64,000 bases of DNA from an uncultured Clostridia bacterium (lineage in GTDB: Bacteria; Bacillota; Clostridia; TANB77; CAG-465), in the NCBI GenBank assembly GCA_934130325.1, contig CAKOYA010000002.1, positions 1-64,000 of the forward strand. Reading direction: 5' to 3'. Within the stretch, counting starts at the first letter, position 1; the number at the start of each line of letters is the position of its first letter. This document shows, piece after piece, positions 9,308 to 17,030 of the stretch. The translations under genes were made by a program, and so were the position numbers. The notes under the pieces were generated by a model. That model had not been told where the DNA came from, ran no database searches, and worked only from the letters and a program-made list of their open reading frames with translations.

Positions 9308-10677
9308 ATAATTTTTCCTTTTAAATACCAAAGGTGTTCACTTTCTATTTTTACTTTTTTAATTTTTCCCACATATTCTTCTTTTCCGCTAAATACAACT
9401 ACTTTATTTTGACTTGTTCTTCCAGTATACATTTCATCATTATTTTTACTTTTTCCTTCTACAAGTACATCATATTCCTTGCCTATCAATTTTTTATTTA
9501 AAGTTGGTAACATACTTTCATATAACTTTTTTAAAGTTTCTAAACGTTCAACTTTTTTCTCATAGGTTAGATTGTCCTTAATTTTAGCAGCACTCGTACC
9601 TTCTCTTTTAGAGTAAATAAACATATAAATCTGATCAAATCCTACTTTCTTTACTACATCTAATGTATCTAAAAAATCTTCATCTGTTTCATTTGGAAAT
9701 CCTACAATTATATCTGTTGAAAAAGAAAGATTACTATCTGCTTCTTTTAGTTTTCCTACTAATTCTAAATATTGTTCTTTTGTATATTTTCTATTCATAG
9801 CTTTTAAAACTCTAGAACTTCCTGATTGCAGTGGTAAATGTATTTGCCTTGCTATTTTTTTTGAATCTTTTATAACCTCTATCACATCATCAGTAAAATC
9901 TTTTGGGTGAGGGGACATAAATCTAATAATTTCTATTCCATCAATTTTTTCTATTTCTCTAAGTAACATGGCAAATGTATAATTCTTATCCTTAAAATCC
10001 TTTCCATAAGAATTTACATTCTGTCCTAAAAGCATTATCTCTTTATATCCATCTTTTGATAGCTTTATTATATCATTTAATATATTCTTTGGTTCTCTAC
10101 TACGTTCTCTTCCTCTTACGTACGGTACAATACAATAAGAACAAAAATTATTACAACCATATATAATACTTACACTTGCCTTATATTTATTTTCATAAAT
10201 TATTGGTACTTCTTCCTCTATTTCATTTCCAATTTCAACATATTCAATTGATTTTTTATGATTTAATATGGCATCATAGAGTTTATTTGAAAAAGTCCCC
10301 ATAGCATTTGTTCCAAGTACTACATCAACAAAAGGATATGATACCTTAATTTTATCCAATATATGCCTTTGCTGTGTCATACAACCTACTACTACCAAAA
10401 ATACATTTTTTTCTTTCAATCTCCTTGACTTCAAGAACCCTAATCTTCCAAATAACGTATTTTCTGCATTTTCCCTTACACAACATGTATTGAAAAGTAT
10501 TAAATTTGCTTTTTTTTCATCCAGTTCTTTTTTAAAGCCCATAGTTTCTAAAATTCCAGCATACTTATTAGAATCATTTTCGTTCATTTGGCATCCCATT
10601 GTATCTATATAATATGTTAAATTATTTTCATGCACATACTTTTTTATTTTTTCATTATAGCTATTTAAAAATCTCAT
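9301..10677 (-). CDS. miaB: tRNA-2-methylthio-N6-dimethylallyladenosine synthase MiaB
   Basis: MiaB is a radical-SAM methylthiotransferase that converts i6A37 to ms2i6A37 in tRNAs reading U-starting codons. The 458 residues show the UPF0004 N-terminal domain with its three cysteines (T-M-G-C-Q-M-N-E-N, F-N-T-C-C-V-R, V-V-G-C-M-T-Q), the radical-SAM motif G-C-N-N-F-C-S-Y-C (about 175-183) followed by V-R-G-R-E-R-S-R, and a C-terminal TRAM domain. In Bacilli and Clostridia miaB is commonly near mutS; here mutS is about 50 kb away. Confidence 0.93.
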   Translation of the reverse strand: MRFLNSYNEKIKKYVHENNLTYYIDTMGCQMNENDSNKYAGILETMGFKKELDEKKANLILFNTCCVRENAENTLFGRLGFLKSRRLKEKNVFLVVVGCMTQQRHILDKIKVSYPFVDVVLGTNAMGTFSNKLYDAILNHKKSIEYVEIGNEIEEEVPIIYENKYKASVSIIYGCNNFCSYCIVPYVRGRERSREPKNILNDIIKLSKDGYKEIMLLGQNVNSYGKDFKDKNYTFAMLLREIEKIDGIEIIRFMSPHPKDFTDDVIEVIKDSKKIARQIHLPLQSGSSRVLKAMNRKYTKEQYLELVGKLKEADSNLSFSTDIIVGFPNETDEDFLDTLDVVKKVGFDQIYMFIYSKREGTSAAKIKDNLTYEKKVERLETLKKLYESMLPTLNKKLIGKEYDVLVEGKSKNNDEMYTGRTSQNKVVVFSGKEEYVGKIKKVKIESEHLWYLKGKIIK

Positions 10678-10737
10678 TTTAATCTCCTAAATAATTTTAT
10701 ACGAAATATTATACAACAAATTGTGTTATTTTTCAAC

Positions 10738-10776
10738 AAAAAAGGTATTGATCTTATCTTAACCAATACCTTTTTT
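10738..10776. terminator. Intrinsic terminator after efp
   Basis: AAAAAAGGTATTG (10738-10750) and CAATACCTTTTTT (10764-10776) form a perfect 13-bp stem with a 13-nt loop and U-tracts on either strand. It ends the infC-rpmI-rplT-efp transcript on the minus strand. Confidence 0.85.
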
Positions 10777-10782
10777 AATATT

Positions 10783-11340
10783 CTATACTCTTTCCATATA
10801 AGAACCTGTTCTTGTATCAATTCTAATTTTATCTCCAATTTCAACAAATATTGGAACATTAAAATTTGCTCCTGTTTCAACAGTACAAGGTTTTGTAGTA
10901 CCAGTTGCAGTACTTCCCTTAATTCCTGGTTCTGTATATGTTACTTCTAATTCAACAAATGTTGGAGGTTCTACCCCAAATACATTTCCTTTAAAAGATA
11001 ATACTTTTACATTCATATTGTCTTTTAAATATGGAAGCGTATCCTCTATTTGTTCCTTAGTCAATTCTACTTGTTCATAAGTTGTAGTATCCATAAATGT
11101 ATAGTTAGAACCATCATTATACAAATATTGCATTTCTTGAATTGTTATTTGTGCCTCTTCAACTTTTTCAGTTGGATTAAATGTTTTCTCTATATTTTTA
11201 CCTGTTATAACATTTTTTAATGTTGTTCTAACAAAAGCAGCACCTTTACCAGGCTTTACGTGTTGAAATTCTACTACTCTATAAACATTTCCTTCCATTT
11301 CAAAAGTTACACCATTTCTAAAATCTCCTGCTAAAATCAT
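10783..11340 (-). CDS. efp: Elongation factor P
   Basis: EF-P relieves ribosome stalling at polyproline. The 185-residue protein has the three beta-barrel domains in order: KOW-like N-domain (D-F-R-N-G-V-T-F, V-E-F-Q-H-V-K-P-G-K-G-A-A-F-V-R-T), OB domain with Y-x-D-x-T-T-Y-E-Q-V, and a C-terminal OB domain ending I-R-I-D-T-R-T-G-S-Y. The conserved Lys of the P-G-K-G loop (about residue 32) is present; in Bacillus it carries 5-aminopentanol, whose associated genes ymfF/ymfH also occur in this window. It starts 17 bp after rplT with an AGGAGG site, so it belongs to the infC operon. Confidence 0.95.
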   Translation of the reverse strand: MILAGDFRNGVTFEMEGNVYRVVEFQHVKPGKGAAFVRTTLKNVITGKNIEKTFNPTEKVEEAQITIQEMQYLYNDGSNYTFMDTTTYEQVELTKEQIEDTLPYLKDNMNVKVLSFKGNVFGVEPPTFVELEVTYTEPGIKGSTATGTTKPCTVETGANFNVPIFVEIGDKIRIDTRTGSYMERV

Positions 11341-11357
11341 AAAGTTCCTCCTATATA

Positions 11358-11705
11358 TTATTTACTAACTTTTTCAACTAATGTTTTGAAACCATCAAAA
11401 TCATTTACAGCCATTTCAGCTAACATTTTTCTATTAATAGTTACATTTGATTTCTTTAAAGCAGACATTAATTTGCTATATGTTGTCCCGCACATTCTAG
11501 CTCCTGCATTAATTCTTGCAATCCACAATTGTCTAAAATTTCTTTTCTTTTGCTTTCTTCCAACATATGCATATTTTAAAGATTTCATAACGGCTTGATT
11601 AGCCATTCTAAATCTTACTGATTTTGCTCCAAAATATCCTTTTGCTCTTTTAAGAACTTTTTTATGTCTTGCTCTTGTTGTAACTGCTCCTTTAACTCTT
11701 GCCAT
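11358..11705 (-). CDS. rplT: 50S ribosomal protein L20
   Basis: L20 binds 23S rRNA early in large-subunit assembly. The 115 residues start M-A-R-V-K-G-A-V-T-T-R-A-R-H-K-K-V-L and contain the F-R-Q-L-W-I-A-R-I-N-A-G-A-R block and N-R-K-M-L-A-E-M-A, the family pattern at standard length. In Bacillus L20 represses its own operon through the infC leader, and the leader here has a matching layout. It lies between rpmI and efp on the minus strand. Confidence 0.97.
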   Translation of the reverse strand: MARVKGAVTTRARHKKVLKRAKGYFGAKSVRFRMANQAVMKSLKYAYVGRKQKKRNFRQLWIARINAGARMCGTTYSKLMSALKKSNVTINRKMLAEMAVNDFDGFKTLVEKVSK

Positions 11706-11733
11706 ATTATATTCTCTCCCTTCTTAAAACTTC

Positions 11734-11931
11734 TTATTTGTATGGTAATAATTTTTTTATTGCACTTTTATTTGCACTATCAACATAAGATGATTGCTTT
11801 AAAGACATTTTTCTTTTTGCTGATTTGTGAGTTAATTTATGTGCTCTGTTTGCTACATTCTTTTTTACTTTACCAGTACCTGTAACTGATAATCTTTTCT
11901 TTGATGAACTATGTGTTTTTATTTTTGGCAT
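11734..11931 (-). CDS. rpmI: 50S ribosomal protein L35
   Basis: L35 is the 65-residue basic ribosomal protein with the canonical start M-P-K-I-K-T-H-S-S-S-K-K-R and end K-S-A-I-K-K-L-L-P-Y. The ATG at 11931 is chosen because it has GGAGAG just upstream and gives the family length. The longer open frame reaching 12021 is non-coding and overlaps infC. It is the middle gene of the infC-rpmI-rplT block. Confidence 0.95.
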   Translation of the reverse strand: MPKIKTHSSSKKRLSVTGTGKVKKNVANRAHKLTHKSAKRKMSLKQSSYVDSANKSAIKKLLPYK

Positions 11932-11956
11932 AAATAATCTCTCCTCTCTTAAACAC

Positions 11957-12466
11957 TTATTTCTGTTTAGGTGATAAAAACATAGTAAGATTTTTTCCTT
12001 CCATTTTAGCTTCCTTATCAATTTGAGAATTTTGAATCATTTCTTGAAAGTTTTTCATTATTTCCTTACCTTGATTTATAAAATTTAATTCTCTTCCTCT
12101 AAATCTCATAGAAACTTTCACTTTATTACCTGCATCAATAAACTTATTAGCCATTTTAGCTTTTACTTCTAAATCATGTTTATCAATATTTGGAGATAAC
12201 CTTACTTCTTTTGTCTCAATTACCTTTTGATTTTTTCTAGCTTCTTTTGCCCTTTTTGACATTTCAAATTTGTACTTACTATAATCTAATAATTTACAAA
12301 CAGGATTATCAGGATTAGGTGAAACTAGTACTAAATCTAATCCTCTTTCTTCTGCAATATCTAATGCAGATTTAGTAGACATTTTACCAAGCTTTTCTCC
12401 ATCTTTAGTAATAACTTGAACTTCATTAAATCTTATCTGTTCATTAACTAAAAAATCTTGTTTTAT
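11957..12466 (-). CDS. infC: Translation initiation factor IF-3, ATA start codon
   Basis: IF-3 proofreads start-codon choice on the 30S subunit. The protein begins I-K-Q-D-F-L-V-N-E-Q-I-R, matching the family N-terminus, and continues through the C-domain (V-R-L-S-P-N-I-D-K-H-D, V-S-M-R-F-R-G-R-E). No ATG, GTG or TTG fits: GGAGG lies 8 bases before an ATA at 12466-12464, and that ATA is exactly where the conserved protein should start. infC genes commonly start at AUU, allowing IF-3 to limit its own translation, and ATA would serve the same logic. The product is 169 residues from this start. It is the first gene of infC-rpmI-rplT-efp. Confidence 0.92.
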   Translation of the reverse strand: MKQDFLVNEQIRFNEVQVITKDGEKLGKMSTKSALDIAEERGLDLVLVSPNPDNPVCKLLDYSKYKFEMSKRAKEARKNQKVIETKEVRLSPNIDKHDLEVKAKMANKFIDAGNKVKVSMRFRGRELNFINQGKEIMKNFQEMIQNSQIDKEAKMEGKNLTMFLSPKQK

Positions 12467-12492
12467 ATTAAACACCTCCAACAAAAATATAT

Positions 12493-12624
12493 AAAAAAAG
12501 ATTGCTCTTTGTACTAAAGGCAACCTTCTCACAACTCAAATATATCAAAATACATGTAAATAATTACATAATATTATATATTATTTTGTATAACCTTATT
12601 AAGACAAAACCATAAGGTGAGAAG
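12493..12624 (-). promoter_or_regulatory. infC-operon leader with terminator/antiterminator pair (L20-leader-like)
   Basis: On the minus strand a terminator stem forms from plus positions 12520-12527 (GCAACCTT) with 12498-12505 (AAGATTGC), one G-U type pair, followed by seven U (12499-12493), just before the infC ribosome site. An upstream CTTCTCAC (12624-12617 on the minus strand) is perfectly complementary to GTGAGAAG (12532-12525), which overlaps the 5' arm of the terminator. The two structures are therefore mutually exclusive, an attenuator. In Bacillus the same operon is controlled by L20 binding its leader; that L20 is the ligand here is inferred from position. Confidence 0.7.
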
Positions 12625-12709
12625 ATTTCCTCTACTTATGATTTTAATTATACATAATTTTTTTGTATTTGTCAATCAAATTTAGTAAATTTTAAAAAAT
12701 AGTCTAAAT

Positions 12710-13462
12710 TTATACAATACTATTATACTTTTTTATAATATATTCTTTCGGCTTAAAAAAATTCCATACAAAAATTCTATTTTTTAAAGGATTACAAAAA
12801 CATCTAAATATTACTGAATCAAAAAAATCATATCCTTGACCTCTCTCTTTTAAATATTTACATACAAATGCTTTACATGAAATACATTTTATGTCACATG
12901 AATTTTTATTATTTAAGTACTCACATCTTTCAGGAGACACAAAACTATGGCAACATCCATCCCTTTCATATTTTGGATAATTTGTATTATTATTTAGTTT
13001 ATCTCTTTTAGCTATACAAATTGAATTTTTAAAATCACAGTAATTAAGTAATCTTATATCATTTTCCAAATATTCACATAACATATCATATAGTCTAGAA
13101 TTTCTTTCTTCTCGCTCTTTAATTTCTAATAAAGTTACTACTTTAGAAAGTATATTTAAAATATTTTTTTGCTTATTTGTTCCATTATAATTTTTATATA
13201 ACACTATAACTTTCTTATTCTTTTTAGTATTAATTTTATATATTCTTTTTAGTTTGTTTATACATCTTTCTAAATCACATATATAGTATGGATATTTATA
13301 TTTTTTAAACACACTTGATATTTTTGAAAATTTAAAATTATCCAATATTTTTTCATATCTATACTTTGTCACTTCAAAAAAACTATGTACAATTTTTATA
13401 TCATTTAAGTTAATTATGTATACAAAACTATTTTTTGCGTATTTTTTTCTGAACCATCCCAT
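12710..13462 (-). CDS. Cys-rich protein of unknown function
   Basis: I do not recognise this 250-residue protein. The first ~110 residues are basic and Lys/Tyr-rich. The C-terminal half has a dense cysteine set: C-C-H-S-F, R-C-E-Y-L, N-S-C-D-I-K-C-I-S-C-K-A-F-V-C and R-C-F-C-N, which looks like a metal or Fe-S binding region. The ATG at 13462 has no visible ribosome site and follows a TGA directly. It overlaps the upstream ORF by 49 bases in the -1 frame, with a heptamer A-AAA-AAT in the overlap, so a fused product made by frameshifting, or an assembly error in the A run, is possible. It is followed by an AT-rich gap that contains the infC leader. Confidence 0.65.
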   Translation of the reverse strand: MGWFRKKYAKNSFVYIINLNDIKIVHSFFEVTKYRYEKILDNFKFSKISSVFKKYKYPYYICDLERCINKLKRIYKINTKKNKKVIVLYKNYNGTNKQKNILNILSKVVTLLEIKEREERNSRLYDMLCEYLENDIRLLNYCDFKNSICIAKRDKLNNNTNYPKYERDGCCHSFVSPERCEYLNNKNSCDIKCISCKAFVCKYLKERGQGYDFFDSVIFRCFCNPLKNRIFVWNFFKPKEYIIKKYNSIV

Positions 13463-13638
13463 TCATCAATATTTTTTATATTTGATATGTTAGAAATATT
13501 TAAATTCAAATTTCTTTCAGAATTTATATTTTTTAAATTATCATATATTTTTATTATATGCAATGCGTTTTCGTCATTTTTATATTTTTCCTCTTTTAGA
13601 ATTTTATCTATTTTTTTTAATACTTTATTTATATCCAT
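13414..13638 (-). CDS. Short ORF upstream of and overlapping the Cys-rich protein
   Basis: This 74-residue ORF is Lys/Asn/Ile-rich and helical in appearance (M-D-I-N-K-V-L-K-K-I-D-K-I-L-K-E-E-K), with no family I recognise. It has a good ribosome site (AGGAGAA on the minus strand before 13638) and lies 78 bp after gyrB beyond a terminator hairpin. Because the next gene lacks a ribosome site and overlaps in the -1 frame, this may be the N-terminal part of one ~310-residue protein rather than a separate gene. Confidence 0.55.
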   Translation of the reverse strand: MDINKVLKKIDKILKEEKYKNDENALHIIKIYDNLKNINSERNLNLNISNISNIKNIDEWDGSEKNTQKIVLYT

Positions 13639-13660
13639 ATTTTCTCCTCACATAAGGAAA

Positions 13661-13696
13661 AAATCGCTTATAATGTATTTACAAAATAAACGATTT
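13661..13696 (-). terminator. Terminator after gyrB
   Basis: AAATCGCTTA (13661-13670) pairs with TAAACGATTT (13687-13696) with one mismatch. On the minus strand the hairpin is followed by TTTTTCC. Confidence 0.6.
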
Positions 13697-13717
13697 AATT
13701 ATAAAACCAATATTATA

Positions 13718-15634
13718 TTAAATATCCAAATTTGTAACATATTTAGCATTTTGTTCAATAAACTCTCTTCTTGGTTCAACATTTTCACCCATAAGAACAG
13801 TAAATATTTCATCAGCCTTTATAGCATCATCTAAAGTTATTTGTACTAAAGTTCTTTTTTCAGGATTCATAGTTGTTTCCCACAATTGTTCAGAATCCAT
13901 TTCACCAAGACCTTTATATCTTTGAATATTTATTGAATCTCTTGAAATTCCCTTTTTTTCTAATTCCTTGATTTTGATATCAAGATCCTCTTCATTATAG
14001 CAATATACATCCTCCATACCTTTTTTAGCAAGTTTAAATAATGGTGGTTGAGCTGCATATACCATACCATTTTCTATTAAAGGCCTCATGTACCTAAAGA
14101 AGAAAGTCAACAATAACGTTCTAATATGCGCTCCATCAACATCGGCATCAGCCATCATTATAACTTTATGATATCTTAACTTTTCAATATTAAATTCATT
14201 GCCTATACCTGCACCTAATGCAACAATAACAGGAGATAATTTTTCATTATTATATATTTTATCTGCTCTTGTCTTTTCAACATTTATCATTTTTCCCCAA
14301 AGAGGAAGTATTGCTTGGAATTTTCTATCTCTTCCCTGTTTTGCACTACCACCTGCAGAGTCTCCCTCGACAATATAAATCTCACATTTTTTAGCATCTT
14401 TTTCTTGGCAATCTGCAAGTTTACCTGGAAGTGTTGTAGATTCAAGTGCAGACTTACGTCTAACCAATTCTCTAGCTTTTCTAGCTGCTTCTCTAGCCCT
14501 TGCAGCACTCATTGTTTTATCTAGAATAGCTTTTGCAATTGCTGGGTTTTCTTCTAAAAAGTCTCCCATTTTACTTAATGTTATACTATTTACAACGCCT
14601 GTTACTTCACTATTTCCAAGTTTTGTCTTAGTTTGTCCTTCAAATTGAGGCTCTAAAACTCTTACACTTACTACGGCAGTGATACCTTCCCTAATATCTT
14701 CACCAGCTAAATTACTATCTTTTTCTTTTAATATATTAAATTTCCTAGCATAATCATTAAACGATTTAGTAAGTCCTCTTTTGAATCCATCAACATGAGT
14801 ACCACCTTCACCTGTATGAATATTATTAACAAAGGATAATATATTTTCAGAATATGATGTAGTATATTGAAGCGCTATTTCCACTTGAACATCATTTTGT
14901 TCAGCTTCATAATAAATTATATCTTTATTTACCGATTCTTTATTCTTATTTAAGTATTCAACAAATGATTTAAGTCCGCCTTCATAATGAAAGACTTGCA
15001 TCTGGTTTCCTTCTTCTCTTTTGTCCCATAAAGTTATCTTTAAACCCTTATTTAAAAATGCTATTTCTCTAAATCTAGTTGCTAAAGTATCATTATTAAA
15101 TTCTGTAGTTTCAAATATATCACCATCTGCTTTAAACTTTACAAAAGTACCTCTTTTTTTACCTTCAGCAACTTTATGGAGTTGTTCTGTCACCTTTCCT
15201 TTTGCAAATGAAATTTCATATATTCCGTCTCCATTACATGACTGTACAGTCATACTTTGTGATAAAGCATTAACAACTGATCCTCCAACACCATGAAGTC
15301 CACCAGATACTTTGTATCCTCCACCACCAAATTTTCCACCTGCATGCAGTACAGTATAAACTACCTCAATTGCAGGTTTATGCATTTTCGGATGCATCCC
15401 AAGTGGAACACCTCTACCATTATCTTTTACTGTAATATAATTATCTGGTAATATTTCAACATTTATTTCTGTACAATATCCAGCTAGAGCTTCATCAACA
15501 CTATTATCTACAATTTCCCAAACTAAGTGATGTAAACCCACAACACTTGTAGATCCAATGTACATACCAGGTCTTTTTCTTACTGCCTCTAATCCTTCTA
15601 GTACTTGTATTTGATTTTCATCATAATTTGCCAT
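13718..15634 (-). CDS. gyrB: DNA gyrase subunit B
   Basis: GyrB is the ATPase subunit of gyrase. The 638 residues show the GHKL ATP site (E-I-V-D-N-S-V-D-E-A near residue 40, D-N-G-R-G-V-P, G-G-L-H-G-V-G-G-S-V-V-N-A-L near 115), the transducer domain, and the TOPRIM region with E-G-D-S-A-G-G-S-A and D-A-D-V-D-G-A-H-I, ending in the usual Q-R-Y-K-G-L-G-E-M-D and N-A-K-Y-V-T-N-L-D-I. It lies 45 bp after recF. gyrA, which usually follows, is not downstream here. Confidence 0.97.
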   Translation of the reverse strand: MANYDENQIQVLEGLEAVRKRPGMYIGSTSVVGLHHLVWEIVDNSVDEALAGYCTEINVEILPDNYITVKDNGRGVPLGMHPKMHKPAIEVVYTVLHAGGKFGGGGYKVSGGLHGVGGSVVNALSQSMTVQSCNGDGIYEISFAKGKVTEQLHKVAEGKKRGTFVKFKADGDIFETTEFNNDTLATRFREIAFLNKGLKITLWDKREEGNQMQVFHYEGGLKSFVEYLNKNKESVNKDIIYYEAEQNDVQVEIALQYTTSYSENILSFVNNIHTGEGGTHVDGFKRGLTKSFNDYARKFNILKEKDSNLAGEDIREGITAVVSVRVLEPQFEGQTKTKLGNSEVTGVVNSITLSKMGDFLEENPAIAKAILDKTMSAARAREAARKARELVRRKSALESTTLPGKLADCQEKDAKKCEIYIVEGDSAGGSAKQGRDRKFQAILPLWGKMINVEKTRADKIYNNEKLSPVIVALGAGIGNEFNIEKLRYHKVIMMADADVDGAHIRTLLLTFFFRYMRPLIENGMVYAAQPPLFKLAKKGMEDVYCYNEEDLDIKIKELEKKGISRDSINIQRYKGLGEMDSEQLWETTMNPEKRTLVQITLDDAIKADEIFTVLMGENVEPRREFIEQNAKYVTNLDI

Positions 15635-15679
15635 ATTATTTACCTCTTTTCGTATTGTTATATTTATTTATATCATACT

Positions 15680-16759
15680 TTAACACATTTTTTCAAGGGT
15701 TCCATTTGAAACTTTTGAAATTTGTATATTATTAACATCTTTTACAAAACTTTCATCTGTTGTGGTTATTATACTTTGATAATTTTCTATATATTTTAAT
15801 AAGTAATTTATTCTATTTGAATCCAATTCTGACATTATATCATCAAGTAATAAAACTGGATTTTCACCTTTTTCCTCTCTTAATACTTCAAAATTTGCTA
15901 ATTTTAAAGTAAGCAAAGCTGTTCTATTTTGCCCCTGAGAGCCATACTTACTAACCTCCATGTCATTTATTTTTATGGCTATATCATCTCTTTGAATTCC
16001 CTTTATACTTGATTTTCTTAAAATATCTATATATAAATGTTCATCTAAATATTTTTTTATTTGTTCCTCATTAAAATTTAAAAAATCTGATATATATTCA
16101 ATTGCTATATCTTCTTTATTGTTTGTTAAACTTTGGTGTATTAATTTTGATTTATCTAAAATCTTTTTAATAATTTTTTTTCTAAAATCAACTATTTTAT
16201 ATATGTATTTACTCATTTTTTCATGTAATACATATACATATTCCTTATCAATATTTTCTTGCTTCAATAATGAATTTTTAATCTTTAAACATTTCATATA
16301 TTCATTGTGATTAATTAAATATGATTTTGAGAGTTGACAACATATCATATCAATAAATGCTCTTCTTTTTCCTGGAGCACCTTTTACTATATCTAAACTA
16401 TCTGGTGAAAATATTACAATTAAAATTTCATCAATGTGATCTGATATTTTTTTTACTTTAACATCATTTTTTTTGATCTCTTTTTTATTTAAATTATTTA
16501 AATTTAATTCGATTTTATTTTTAATTCCATTTTTATTATATTTTAAATTTATATTACATGCCTGATTTCCAAAATTAATTATTTCCAAATCCTTAGAGGT
16601 CCTATATGACTTTCCAAATGCACATAAATAAATTGATTCTATTATATTAGTTTTGCCCTGAGCGTTGTTTCCAACGTATAAATTAATTCCATTTATAAAC
16701 TTTATATCTTCTTCTTTGTAATTTCTAAAATTTTTTAGTTTTAATTCTTCTAAAAACAT
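15680..16759 (-). CDS. recF: DNA replication/repair protein RecF
   Basis: RecF is an SMC-like ATPase that helps load RecA on gapped DNA. The 359-residue protein has the Walker A G-N-N-A-Q-G-K-T-N (about 31-39), the ABC signature region S-x-G-Q-N-R-T-A-L (about 279-289) and Walker B P-V-L-L-L-D-D-I-M-S-E-L-D (about 302-314). It occupies the standard dnaN-recF-gyrB position, but the small S4-domain gene (yaaA/rlbA type) usual before recF is missing, and an opposite-strand peptide gene sits there instead. Confidence 0.95.
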   Translation of the reverse strand: MFLEELKLKNFRNYKEEDIKFINGINLYVGNNAQGKTNIIESIYLCAFGKSYRTSKDLEIINFGNQACNINLKYNKNGIKNKIELNLNNLNKKEIKKNDVKVKKISDHIDEILIVIFSPDSLDIVKGAPGKRRAFIDMICCQLSKSYLINHNEYMKCLKIKNSLLKQENIDKEYVYVLHEKMSKYIYKIVDFRKKIIKKILDKSKLIHQSLTNNKEDIAIEYISDFLNFNEEQIKKYLDEHLYIDILRKSSIKGIQRDDIAIKINDMEVSKYGSQGQNRTALLTLKLANFEVLREEKGENPVLLLDDIMSELDSNRINYLLKYIENYQSIITTTDESFVKDVNNIQISKVSNGTLEKMC

Positions 16760-16782
16760 TTTTTTACCTCTAATAAATAATA

Positions 16783-16811
16783 TTGATTTTTTCTCATTTT
16801 TATGGTATAAT
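16783..16811 (+). promoter_or_regulatory. Promoter for the 42-residue membrane peptide
   Basis: TTGATT (16783-16788) and TATAAT (16806-16811) are spaced 17 bases apart on the plus strand, upstream of the AAGGAGG site at 16833-16839. Confidence 0.75.
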
Positions 16812-16849
16812 TATGTTAATAAATATATTGATAAGGAGGCAGCATAATT

Positions 16850-16978
16850 ATGTTACTTGATATTATAATAGCAATCTTTGCTCTAATTTTTAAAACAACC
16901 TTTATTCTGTTTGGAATCCCTATTTTAATAATTGCTGCTATAATTTTATTTATTAATTTTGTAGCTTCTCTTATTTAG
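16850..16978 (+). CDS. 42-residue hydrophobic membrane peptide between recF and dnaN
   Basis: The peptide is almost entirely hydrophobic, with two short membrane segments separated by F-K-T-T and a Gly-Pro kink (G-I-P). AAGGAGG (16833-16839) lies 10 bases before the ATG, a 17-spaced promoter precedes it and a strong terminator follows, so it is a complete isolated gene. It runs opposite to recF and dnaN. I do not recognise a family; a small membrane-active regulator or toxin-like peptide are possibilities only. Confidence 0.75.
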   Translation: MLLDIIIAIFALIFKTTFILFGIPILIIAAIILFINFVASLI

Positions 16979-16990
16979 GGATTAAAATTA

Positions 16991-17021
16991 AATAACAAGA
17001 AATTTAATATTTCTTGTTATT
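16991..17021. terminator. Bidirectional terminator between the peptide gene and dnaN
   Basis: AATAACAAGAAAT (16991-17003) pairs perfectly with ATTTCTTGTTATT (17009-17021), with T-tracts on both sides. It serves the plus-strand peptide and the minus-strand dnaN. Confidence 0.85.
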
Positions 17022-17030
17022 TTTTTATAT

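Noticed and set aside
11932..12021. N-terminal extension of the rpmI frame
   Set aside because: L35 has an invariant M-P-K-I-K-T start with a good ribosome site at 11931. The extension lies within infC.
14287..15296. Several 69-91-residue ORFs in other frames of gyrB, including plus-strand ones
   Set aside because: They lack ribosome sites and lie wholly inside a well-conserved gene. They are shadow frames.
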